A stretch of DNA of 64,000 nt from Onthophagus taurus. Its lineage: Eukaryota; Arthropoda; Insecta; Coleoptera; Scarabaeidae. Shown piece by piece: positions 10,641 through 23,400 of the stretch (the stretch's first letter is position 1; every line of letters begins with the position of its first letter). The stretch covers positions 6,083,501 through 6,147,500 of the forward strand of contig NC_091966.1 in NCBI RefSeq assembly GCF_036711975.1. The letters are read 5' to 3'. The notes beneath the pieces were generated by a model. It was not told the DNA's origin. It did no database searches and worked only from the letters and a program-made list of their open reading frames with translations. The position numbers were made by a program, and so were the translations under genes.

Positions 10641-12217
10641 CTATATGAAAAAATTTGATGGCCCGTTTTTACGACGCATAAATTGCAATGTTCCAAAGAA
10701 TAAAATCAGACTCTACAATACCCTAACTATAATTTAATTTCGCCAACAATAACAAACTATGTGACACCACGTTATGATGTCTTGCAAGTCAAGATCTCGC
10801 TGCAGATTTAATCTTCTTAAAATTGATTGTACACCGCAGATTTCATATTTGTTAAAACATTTCCTTGGCATAAATTCCAGATCCTGTTTTCACCATTTTC
10901 AAAGCCAGCAAATAGTTTGTCATCACAATAAAGTGAGAAGTATATAGAGTGTTATGTCATCTATGAGCTGTACTCCCATTCCTTGGCTTGATCTCCTCAG
11001 TGATTCGTTCAGATAAATTTTAAAGACTATTGAAAACAAGCAGCAGTCCTGTCCAAAGGCCTTTAGTAATTCTTAACGTTAATTAATTAATTTCCATGAT
11101 TCTAATGACCTTGCTCCTTTTATGTATGATTCTATTTCCGGACACTTCTTTTCCCATACTTCATTTTTGTTTCGAATTATTCGTTTATATCTTGCATCTT
11201 TTTCGTTTTTCATTCCATTACATCACTCTGTTAGCTGACTATTCATTTGCTGTAAGTAATTTGACCAATTCAATATACTATTTTGTGATTACCATGTAGT
11301 ATAAATTTTTCAAGTCCAAGTTGCATTAACTTCCTCCAATGAAGTTCTCCGCGAAGTGTAGGGCTCTTACCAAATAGTGCTCTAACCCTTAAGATTATAT
11401 TCTTCGTTGATCACCGACTTTTATAAGTAAATCTTTAAGTTGTTCATGAAACTAATCTTTTCTAGAACGGTGACCTCTTCTTTTGTAACAAGATGCAGTC
11501 ACTATTCTTGCATTTATAGCTTCTGAACCGTATAATTTGTCCTGATTTGGTCTGTTGCTTTTAGGAGCTCCAATATAAATATGCTGAATTTTCTTACAAA
11601 CACGTTGCCGTTTTATTTCTTTTTCGTTTCCGAAGAGCAACAATATCGACTTTTCCTGTTCCAAAAATGGTTTCCTTATGTCGATGCAGTTGTCGTCCTA
11701 AAGTTCCATCTAAGTTCTCAGCTAGATTTTTTGCTGGTTTATTCTTTTCCCTAATCTGAAGACTAGGTAATTTTTGGTCAAGGTTTTCTCCTTCTGCCTT
11801 TGATTAGCCAACATTAAAGCACAAGGCAGCAGCTTCGTCGTATCATGATAGGAATCTTTACTTCGTAAGGGTTACAGAGATAATTGTTACACCACACAGA
11901 CCAATTTTTTTGCTTCTAGTAAACTGAAAAGTCTTCGAAACTCATCCTTACAAGCCTTCAACTGTAAATTAAAAAAACAACTTATTGTGGAGTATCAATT
12001 CGGAATTAAAGAAAAACGTAGTTCAATTGTCCAAGTATAAAACAGTATAAGGTATGCCGTAGTAGGAGATAGTAGTAGATACAACTTGAAATGGGCAATT
12101 GTAATGGGGTAAAAACTAGCATGGCATTGCAAATGTACTGATACAGGAAATTGATGAATTACAACAATAATGGTTACTAAGGGAAAGTATAAAAGAGAGA
12201 TATGTAACAAGGGAATT
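10641..12217. other. intronic stretch, nothing recognised
   Basis: This lies inside the putative first intron of the large gene. It holds only short frames; the one at 11452-11664 on the minus strand is basic and matches no family I know. It is probably old transposon sequence, but nothing can be named. Confidence 0.3.
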
Positions 12218-13249
12218 GGGAGATCCTGTTAAATAGTGGGAATCAGCAGGGATAAACAGCATCTCAAACGAGGACTAATGCAGGCAAAGAAGCACTGTTA
12301 TTGACAAAATTATGAAATGCTTGTGTGGAGCAATATATAATCTTGTAGAAAAAGCTCTTGCAAAAAAAAAATTGTCCTGCTATATTTATTGACGTAGCCC
12401 AAGCATTCGATAAAGTATGGCAGAAAGTACTGCCAAAAGAGCATGTAGATATCCTAGAATCTTATACTGATTACTGATTTAAAAGCATCTCCTGATAAAT
12501 TTATCGGATAGATCCAACTCTAAGCCAATAAGTACATTTAAAATCCATGGTAATTATAGATAGCTTAGTTAGCTCTAGATAGCTTATCAAGAGGATGGTA
12601 AAGGTGAGATTAAGAGAGATTAAGGTTGGAGTTTCGCAAGGAAGTCTGCTGTAATTACCTGCTTTATAGAAACGACTTACCAGAGGACAATATCAAATCG
12701 GCTACGGCTTAACAAAATTACATTATTCATTTTTGTGGGAGATCCAGTTAAAGAGTAGGAATCAGCAGGGATAAACAGCATCTTAAACGAGGACTAATGC
12801 AGGCAAAGAAGCATGTGGCACTGTTATTGACAAAATTATGAAATGCTTGTGTGGAGCAATTTATAATCTTGTAGAAAAAGCTCTTGCAGAAAGAAAACTT
12901 TGTTCTGCTATATTTATTGGCGTAGCCCAAGCATTCGATAAAGTATGCCAGAAAGTACTGCCAAAACAGCATGTAGATATCCTAGAATCCTATACTGATT
13001 ACTGATTTAAAAGCATCTCCTGATAAATTTTTCGGATAGATCCAACTCTAAGCCAATAAGAGCGTTAAAATCCATGATAATTATTCTCTAGATAGCTTAT
13101 CAAGAAGATGGTAAAGGTGAGATTAAAAGAGATTAAGGTTGGAGTTTCGCAAGGAAGTCTGCTGTAATTACCTGCTTTATAGAAACAACTTACCAGAGGA
13201 CAATAGTAAATCGGCTTCGGCTTAACAAAATTACATTATTAATTTTTGT
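12218..13249 (+). pseudogene. tandemly duplicated RT relic (2 x about 515 bp)
   Basis: Unit 1 (12218-12736) and unit 2 (12737-13249) are near-identical, with a period of 519. Each carries decayed plus-strand RT code: a motif like AIFIDVAQAFDKVWQKVLP (the palm region, clearest in unit 1 about 12380-12440) and GVSQGSLL (12630), the block that normally reads GVPQGSxLGP. Both contain stops at the same places, so the duplication followed inactivation. The array abuts satellite with the CCGAGG core at 13250. Confidence 0.65.
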
Positions 13250-13470
13250 CACAGCCGAGGTTGCTTGCGGTTGAGACACATATATTGCCTATCTTTGTAT
13301 TGGTGTGAGGTCCGTTGTAGCGGTTTGGCCACAAGTATTCTCGACTTGACAAAGCTACATAATTCATTTTTTGTCATTAACTTAGTCGAGGTAGCTTGCA
13401 GCCGAGGTCCAAGTTGTCTAAGGTTCTATTGGTGAAATATGTTGTGGCACCTCGGCCTCAAACTTAACAA
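13250..13470. repeat. satellite of the CCTCGG-core family, inverted orientation
   Basis: Two to three diverged units carry the core in the opposite orientation to 1622-2110: CAGCCGAGGTTGCTTGCGGT at 13252 and AGTCGAGGTAGCTTGCAGCC at 13384, then GCACCTCGGCCTCAAACTTA at 13447. It directly follows the duplicated RT relic. Confidence 0.6.
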
Positions 13471-14424
13471 AATAATAATGACAGAAAAAAGTTATCATCT
13501 TAAAGATTTAATCGCCTCACTAAACTTTTTATTTAAACCTTTGCTGGACAACTCTTGTAGAATTATTTATAAACATTTATACCGTTATATACAATATTAC
13601 AACATTAAACACTTTGATTACTAATTAAATAAAATACGGTTTGTACTTCTAATACTTTTTTTATTTATGCTTTACCGGTTTCGATAAAAAATCATCAGGA
13701 ACACATTAATAACCAAAATGAGAAAGGAACGTAGAAACAACTTATATTAGATTGCGGCTTTTAATAAAAAAAAAGGTTCATAAAATATCTTATTTGAGTT
13801 GTGATCAATACAACTTCCAAGTCATCATCCATAAAGTTCAGGACGTATTTATAAACTCTAACGCATAGGTCAGGTGCAGCTGTTAACATTCAAACGATCC
13901 AACAAACGGATAACTGACATTTCAACATCATCCTCGTCAAGTTGTTGACTAATTATAATCAAAAAACATCTCCGCCAATTCTAAGTAAAGTACTAATTGA
14001 AAATTATAAACGAACTAATTAAAAGTTTCAATTTGAATGAATATCGCTTCGATTAATTAATTTTCTTCAACTGATTTATTGTTACGCTATTGAAATAACC
14101 CGGGTATTGTTTGGTAAGGTTCGAAGATTTTTTTTTGGCATCGTTGTGGCATTGGCTACAACTAAAAATATTAGAGCAGAGTCTGGACGATTCGCTATGG
14201 TAACCTTCGAGCTATTTTCGAAACTAAAATCATTTCAGGAATCGTACGAAAACAATTACCAACGAAAAAATCACAGCCTCTTTCAGGATAACACAGATTA
14301 AACACGGTTATATTACATTTTGAGCTAGTAAACATCGTCAGAGATAAGATGAGATAAGAATTTTAGTTAATTAAAAGTAATTTAGAGAAAACATCGTTAA
14401 GTTTTTACCACAAAATATTTAAAA
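13471..14424. other. non-coding, probable 5' flank of a second first exon
   Basis: No gene was recognised. The stretch GCTTTACCGGTTTCGATAAA near 13668 looks like the end of an old transposon, but no family can be assigned. The final 100 bases lead without an evident splice acceptor into the ATG at 14425, consistent with a 5' UTR. Confidence 0.3.
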
Positions 14425-17400
14425 ATGTCGATTAAAGAATTATTTAAACGAAATAGTTATAAAAAAATCAAATATGTTCGATGTGTGTTAAAAATTACTT
14501 TAATGAAATTCTTCGTTATTATTTATTTTATTTTTTATTTGCAGTAAAAGACATTCCACCCGTTCCTATTAAAACATACAAGTGGGAAGACGTGAGAAGA
14601 GCAAAATTAAGAGGACATTATCCGTATACACATCTAACAAAAGATCATTTCGACGAGGATATCGATTTAAACGAATTTAAAATGGATACGAAAGAGAAAA
14701 TTAAAAAATCAAGTAGTGGTGTAGAAATACAAGAAATTGAAGAAACTGTTATCTCACCAGATAAAAAACCTGAAGTAATCATAACAAGTGAAGATAAAGA
14801 ACAGTTAATAACCGAGAAAAATCACCAAGAATCTGAGGGAATCGTTGAATCAGCAGATAGCTCAGCTGATGATAACATTAGCCAATATTTAGAGAAAGAT
14901 GATAAAGTAATGATTGTTGAAGACGATAAGGTTGACGAAGAAAAACCAAGTACAAGTAAAAACGTTGATTCAAGTGATCGTCTTAAAGTTGAAGAAGAAG
15001 ATAATCGCGCGAATCGTGCTAAAAGTGAAGAACCGAAGCGAAAAAGAAAGCTCTCGATCGAAAGTGCTTACAGTAGAATTAGCTTACCTAAATTTGGGGT
15101 GCTGAAAAAATTACGCGCAGCTAAAGATAAAATAAAATTAACTTTTTCGAAATCCGAACCGAAATTAAACGAAAAAAATGAGAAAAAAGATAAAAAGGAA
15201 AAATCATCAAAAGACGTTCTTAAACAAAGTGTTGAACCAAAAATTGCTAATGATAAACCTGTTTATATCCATATACCATTAAAACCACCTCCAGGTCAAA
15301 CCGATGAGTTTTCTTATTTAGAATTTGAAGACCCAACAACACCAACAATAACTAAAAAAAGTCCAAGTCCAAGCCCAAAACCAGAGGATGTCATCAAAGA
15401 AACGACCACAAACGATTCAAAACCCTCAACACCTAATAATGGGAACATTACAAACGACGTTCAATTTATTATTTTAACCGCACCATCGGATGATGAAGTT
15501 CTCGATGATGTCACAATACCAGAAAGTGCTTCATCCGGTGATAAAAAATTTTTTGATGGCACAAAACTAAAAGAACTTAAAACGATAGCTAAAGGCTGTA
15601 TGGATGATATCGCAACAGACGCTCAAATTGATGGAATTATTTTTGAAGACGTAATCCAAGTTGAGTACGTCGATGAACATAACAATCCTATTGGAACTAC
15701 CGAAAGAAGTAGTTTTATAGAAATAAACGAAGATAATTTACCAACAATCGAAAAACAACTAAGTCAAAGAAATATTCTCGAAGAACTTCAAAAAGAAGTT
15801 ACTTCTTCGATGGATTCGATTAACAAATTAGTTAGAAATCGATCGTTGAGATCTTTAAGATCTTCACCGAATCGTACAAGAAGCAATGAAGGTTTAAAAG
15901 ATCTTGGTATGACTAAAGAAGCACCGGAATTATCTTCTTTACCTAGTATCAGTGGTGGGATGAAAAAAACCATGAGCTTAAAGGAAACGAGACGAACGAA
16001 AAACAAGAAAAAAGAATTAATAGATGAACCCAAAAAAGAATCTAAGATTGAATTAAAAAAAGATGAATTAAAAGATGGTATAAAAGAACAACAAAAAGTT
16101 GAACAAAAAATGTTTGTGGATGAAGAGGATGGTTTAAAAATAAGTGAGGACGCGATGAAACTAATTAACGAAGAATTGGAAAAAGAAAATCAACCGAAAA
16201 CGACGGAATCTCAATTGAAGGCGGTTGTTAAAGGTGGTGATTCGTTGAAGAAAACGGTTTCGTTTAGAAGAAAATCGAAACAAGATGATCCCGATGGCGT
16301 TTATGAAGATGTTAAAGTTAGCAATGGTAAAGATGGGAAACTTAAAGATATAAAAGTATTGGATTCGGGGCAATCAATGTCTGTTGATGAAGAAAAAACT
16401 TATTTGGATGAAAAGATGATCAAAACTACGTCTTTGGAAGAAGATTATAATAAATGGTCAAAATTAACGTAAGTTAATAATTTTTTTTAAATATTTAATC
16501 AAATTATATTATATCTATTAACGAAATAACCTTCGTATAAAGCTGTTTAGAATGCGTCACGGAAGTGTGTAGTTTAAGGTGTAGGTAATAAATAGAATCA
16601 CATAGACCTTTAAGGAATGCTGGTGCAGATCTAAATAAAATTTAAACGCCCACAAAAATAATTAGGTAAGAAGTTACCTTAGTAAATGCTCACTAAATTC
16701 AGTATATTCTAAGATATAGATTAAAATTAATATTTATAACTATTTTTATTAAATAGTAGATAAAGTCGAGACAATGCTAAATGAGCCTAGTCTCAGTTGG
16801 GTTGCAATTTTTTATAATTGGAGTTACAGACTTCATAGAAAAAATGTGATCCATTTTAATATCTACGTTGTATTTTATCACAATTTTCAACTCATTTTTC
16901 TTCCGAAAAGTTACAGAACTCCCAGTTTAAAAAAGATTACGAACCTTGAACACGCATCTTTTTAGTAGGTAAATCGAACGGTCTCCAATATGTTGGTGAG
17001 ATTGTGTATTGCGATGTTCAAATGATACGTGATGTTACTTAACCTGAGCGTTCTGAGATGATCCTCGATTTTGGAATTTCATTTCAAATAAAACTAAACT
17101 ATTCCAATTAAGCCACATGAAAATGCTGAGTAAAAATAGAAAGAGACACAAAGAACTAATTTCAAGAACATTAAAAATAAGAATGTGACGCTTTTGAGCT
17201 GCCCTTTACTAGGCGTTATCGATTTTGTATTGCGTAAAACTGAGATGAATCATGTGCCAATTCAAAATAGCAACAAAATTTAACCTGAACATCTCGGTTT
17301 CAAAAAACAAAATATCTAACAATATCAAGTGAATCAATATGTTGCAAATCTTGGCGTCAATATTCCGAGCAGCGGAAACCTCCAAGAAAAAATTATAGCT

Positions 17401-20400
17401 CAAACAACAAAAGGAGCTTTGATATCAGATTACCTGAAAGACAAAATATGGCAAAACAAGTATATGTCCCTAAAAAGCAAGATTATGACATATGCGATAG
17501 AGACAAGAGCATAAAATGCTATCACAATAAGAATCCTCAGAACGTCGAAAATCAAGATGCTAAGATTATTAACAGAATATAGCTTGTAGGACCATAAACG
17601 AACTGAGAATATCACTTTTGTGGTGGGCCTGCAAATGAAGAGATGGAGATATCATGTTCGACGTGGAGAAGTAGAGAGATTAACTTAAAGAAGCCTCAAA
17701 GCTAACAAGGATTCTCAAGATCAAACAGATCCTCTGGAAGGTCTCCTATACTATAAGCTATAAGGGTCATTAAAACTCTACCAACTTTAAGAAATGTAAC
17801 GTAATATTCGAAATAATCATGTTAACAAATGTTTTATATGTAAATGCGAAGAAAATTAATATGAAAATAATATTCAAAGTACATTAGGATTCAAAGATTG
17901 CAATGGGTAAGGCATATGATCAACATGAAGTAGGAAAGGACACCAAAGTAATGCAAGAAAAGAATGCAAGGAGCGAGACCTATGTTAGATACAGAGATTG
18001 GAAGAAGGAGGCCATACATAGAGGCGTAAAGACAGAAATTGAAGGAGGTCGTAGGCCGATAGCGGTCTGTAAAGTCATTGTAGAGTAAAAGAGATACAGT
18101 GCACCGATGACATGTTGTTAATTTATGAGGAAGTACTCCAGATATCTGCTGTTGCAAGTAAATTTCCACAAAATTTCACCGTTCTAGTAATCCGTACATG
18201 AGAAACTGGTATAGTGGAAATACGTCAAAGGTGGACTTGGCCGACACCAACGAACTATAACTGTAAATCTTATCAAAAAAGATCCTTCTAGTAGTACTCG
18301 ACAAAAATCTGTCAAATCGAATTATCTGACAAGCACAATGTGCGTGTACAAAAAACACAAGCTTTACAATTTCAAGACGATTGCTGCTACAAAACACGCA
18401 TTTCTCTCGTTTTTCGTTCAACTCGTATTTTGTTTCATGCAGCAACAATTGAAAATCCACATACTGTTTGTCGAAATCATTTCCAGTTCAGATTTTCGAC
18501 AAACGTATGGGCGGAAGTAGTTAACGACCAACTTATTGACCCCTTTGTATTGCCAAATCGACTAACTGGAAATGGTTATCTCTTTCTTTGCATATTCAAT
18601 TTATTATGGGTTTGAAAATAAGTGGATAGGTCGAGGTCCTGTCCCATGGTTTCTTCAGTCATACGACTTTAACCCCATGATTGCTATTTAATTGATTTAA
18701 GAATTGATTTAGATGATCTTCGTAGCCACGTTGAGGTAGCTGTGGCTATAATTTGATGGGAAAACGAAGGCGTAGTAAATTACGCCAATTCATGGCTATG
18801 TCGAGCAAGAGTTTGTCTCGATATCTATGGACAAATAGTCTAAAGTGGATTTTACGAAGAAAAGAAAATTGTTAACCTTTTAAAATTGTACTTTTGCAAA
18901 ATTTCACCAATTTATGAAAATCTAAAAAGCGATGCGATTACACCAGAGAAATTTGTTACTATTGAAAAAACTTTCTTAGTTTATAAAGGTCGTCTTGGAT
19001 GAGTGCAATACATTTCACCCAAAAGTCAGTAATAGTAGCAGGTAAATTATAGACATAAATTTATAATTGTAAAAATATCTTTCTCGACAGAGAATTTAAA
19101 GATCTTCCAATGTTTTCCCAAGTGGTGATGACTGATGAGACCGCTATTGATTAATTTATGGTTTGGGCATAAGATAGACAACATAAGTTAGATTCTTCTC
19201 TTATCTCTATCATTTATAGCCCATCAATGGTGGATGTAGAGAAATTGTGTTGGATTATAACCATACTATGAACCTTTCTATGAAGCAACTAGAAACGGAA
19301 GCAAAAAATATAAAAAGGGGTTCTTACATGCCTTAGATCTGGCCATATGGAACGCCTTACAAAAAATCTGGGGTGAAATGTATAAATAAATGCAATTGAA
19401 CTTTCCATTGAAAAAATATATAAATTCCAGCATGTCAAAAAGTGAGCAGCCATCAAACGTCCTATCACCACTGAGATTTTCAAGCGAAACATTTTCCTTC
19501 ATTTGTACCATTACCAACAAAGAAAGAAAATCATCTCAATTTCTTCTTCTCAAAAAAGAAGAATGAAAACAATAAAAGGATTCGCAAAGAAACAAAATTA
19601 CGTGCACTAAATGTGACATTTCTCTTTGTGTCATTCCATGATTCAAAATTTAACACACAATCGCAGGTTTCTTTTGTTGCCGTGTTAACTTTTAAGGATG
19701 TCTCTTTTAAGTGCGGTAGATAGCACGTGGCTATATTTCTATTTCCGCACTCCTTGAGCGTCTCTTCTGTTTCATCTTCTTTTTGCATATCTGCGCAAGT
19801 TGGAACCTTTCTTCCTGGCTATTATTCTCTTCAGTTGAAAAGGTCGTTGTGTCTATTAAGGTGTCTTTAGTGTTCACTATGATATCGTCTGAAATGTTGC
19901 AAGTATCTTGGTTCTTATATCTTTAGGAGATAGTTATCAATCGTTGTATCATTTGTTATCTAATCCCCTTATTATTATTATGAAAATCATTTACCTTTAT
20001 AACCAACACAAGAATTTACTGTCTTATATATAACTTTTTAGTTTCATTTTGATTTTTTTTTGATTTTCACAATTTCAATAATCCAAACAAAATTTTATAA
20101 CATGTATTTACGCAAACCCGTTTGGACGAGATCCAAAAAGACACTCCCAACTTCCAACGGTGAAAAACATTTTCGTACGAGATGTCGCTACGAAATCGTT
20201 TCAAAAATATCCACACAATATCGCTCCATCTAAATATATTCAGTAGCAACCCGTACGTTAGTCGATCGTTAAGCGCATCAAGTGAGGTGTTTTCATATTT
20301 TCACCGCGATGACGTGGTAGCATGAGCCTTCAAAGGCCCTCAGGTTTGAGGGAAAGGCGGGCCTCTTTCGACGACAATCTACGAACGGCTTCCGAGGGCA

Positions 20401-23400
20401 CAAAAAGACTCCAAAAACGCCGAAACGTCACGAGACAATCCTCAAAAGAATCCTCAATACATTCTTTAGACGTGCGCTGTGCTTGCCAGTATTTTCAGGG
20501 TGATTCTTTGTTACCTGATAAAAAGTTACAAGCGGTTAAAAATTCTAATGTTGTTGGTTTTAATCCCGTTGTTGTAGTCCGGTACGTGAAGTATTTTTAT
20601 TGTTGGAACTTTTTCAAAAAAGGAACAATGCTTATTTTAAATTTTAATGCTTTTCTTTTTTCTTGCAGTGATCATGAATACGAACCGATTAATCCCCCAG
20701 CACCATCTCCAACTCCTCAATCACAACAAGAAATTAAACCACAACAAATTAAATCATCGTTAAAGAAACCCACCTCAATTAGAATACCTTTACATGATGA
20801 TGTAATCGTGCAAGATGAACCAATAGAAACTGAAGACATCGATGAGGAACCACCAATTGAATTATCAACACTTTCAACACCATCATCATCAAAAACGCCA
20901 GAGGAGAGCCAAAAAAATAAGTTTCAAGAAGCGTTTAAGGCTCAAGCGGGGAAAATACGGACAAAGTTTAAAAATATTAAAAGACCTCAACATTTGGATA
21001 AGCTTAAAATAAAGAAACCCCACATTAACATTAACGTTCCGAAAATTCCGGATACCGTCAAACTAAATTTACCATCTTTTACGCTCCCCAAGAAAACAAC
21101 GGTGGTAAAAACGCGACAATACTCAACCGAATCGAATGTTGGAGGTACAAAAAAGAAATTTTTCGACTTTAGTACGTACCCAAGAATATTTAAACGAAAA
21201 AATAAAAATGAATTTGACGATCTCGATGTTACTTTACCACGGAAGAACAAAGACAAAGAAAAGAAAAAGGATTCTCCGAAAAAATCGAAAGATTCCCCGA
21301 AAATTATTAGAATACCTTTACATTCAGAGGAATCGATGGATCGCGAAGATCTCGATTTAACCCATCGATATGATGAAGACATCGACATTGAGAATGATTA
21401 TTTAAGGGAAAGCCAAGAAATGCACGAAATTAACAAAGCTAACGCAGAAACACAAAAGTTTAATCAAGATTTTAACAAATACAACATCGAATTTAATAAC
21501 GATTTAACAAGAAATCGTTGGAAACATGGCAAATTTTACGGGGAAAATTTGAATGAAATCGATCAAAACGAAGATGTTGCAATAACCGATTTAGATAACG
21601 ATTTAGATGTGTCCCAAAATATCCCGCAAGATATTCACCAACAAGATTATAACATCCAACAAGATTTTAATAATCAAAATCAAGAAATTTCTAAAGATCT
21701 TGATATTCCCCAAGATTTCAGACCTGATTATAGATCGATAAGCAGTTCGGGAGATATTCACAGACGTGGTGTGTTAGAAGAAATCGATTCAGATGAATTT
21801 TTCTTAAGGGAAAAAGGAATTTCCCAAGATAATATTCAAATATCATCACAAATTAAAGAAACGTTCAAACCGACCAATAAAATCCCCGCTGATGATAGTT
21901 TCGAAACTGACCAAAGCGTACAAGAAGTGCCTAAAAGAAGACCAATCAAGAAACCGAAAAGAAAGAAAACACCTAACGTGTCACGCGAACAAATTAGTTA
22001 CGAACACGAATCCGAACCTGAAGAGGAAAAAGTTCAAGTTGAACCAATTAGACCGAAAAGAAAACCTAAAAAGAAAAAGGATGAAAATGAATTTTTGGAT
22101 TATCATCGACCCTACGTCGGTGATAACGATTTAAGAAGAGCCGTTTCTGATAACGTTTTAGGGAAAGAAGACGATCATCACTTTTACGACGGCGATTTTA
22201 GGAAAGATTTTCCCCAAATGTACGAAAACGAACAAATGGAGGGAATCGATCAACCCAATATACTTTTAAGCGATCCTTACGAAAAAGAGAATGTTATTTT
22301 AAGTTCGAAGCCGCAAAATGGGTTTCCCGAAGCGCCTCCAAGGAAACAGAAGAGCTTGAAAAGTCTTGTATCGGAACATGATTCTATTATCGACGAAATT
22401 ACCTACGTCAATCAAAACAAAGAGGTTAGTTAAAATAGGATTATAGTATAAGATTTTCTGATAGGGTTAAAAAATGCAAAAAATTATTTTTTTTTAAATT
22501 TTAGATTGAAGCTTATCGTGTTGAACACGAATACATCATCCCAACACCAGAAGAACCCCCTCAAAGACCATCTCGAACCAGAAGTAGGACGAGATCTCAA
22601 TCGAGAACTAATCAATCTGAACGCGACCTGCAAGAAATAGAAGAACAATTAAAATTCGAAGAACAACTACAAGAACAAAATTTGCCACAAAATAATGAAG
22701 AACCATGCGTTGAAGAACCCTGCGTCCAAACGATTTGTGATTATATGGGTTATGCGATCATCGATAAATCAAAACAAAAAGATCCTCCACTTCCGCCACC
22801 TCCAAGAAAGAAACGTTCTGCCGGGTCCCCGACGGATGCAAAATTTTTTACTTGCCCACGTCCGTTAAAAGATGATGCACCGATTAGACCAACAAGAAAT
22901 TATAGCACCTTAGTCCCAAAAAGTTCTAAATCGTCGATTAATGGGAGAAGTGCTGAAAAAGAAAATGTTGATATTGGCCAATACATCGAAATTGAAGACG
23001 AAGAGGGACATTCGAGGTTACAATCGGGTGATGTTGTGAAAAAAATGAAAGATCGACCGTTACCAGCACCTCCAAGACCGCCAAGGTCGAAAGGAAAAGA
23101 ACATAGTAAATCTCCTTTGAGCGATATAACCAATTTAAATAACGTTGATGATGAAAAGGGTTCGATCAAACAGTTTCAAGAAAGCGAAGTTTCCGTTCAA
23201 ACTGAACCTCTACCGGAAGGGTTCGTGTGTGAAGAATTAGTCGAGGAAAAAGGTGATAAAGTTTTAACCCCGAGACAAAGAGCTTTCAAAGAATTCGAGC
23301 ACCAAGAAACCATAACGCATGGTGCTTTAGTTGTAGCCCCCGTTCCAGAAAAATACGAGGAAGGACCGATTACGCAATTTTCAAGATCGACAGAAAAAAT

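Noticed and set aside
19531-19788. 85-residue Cys-containing minus-strand frame in intron 2 of the large gene
   Set aside because: No recognisable family, poly-Phe/Lys end from A-runs, no splice or start support.
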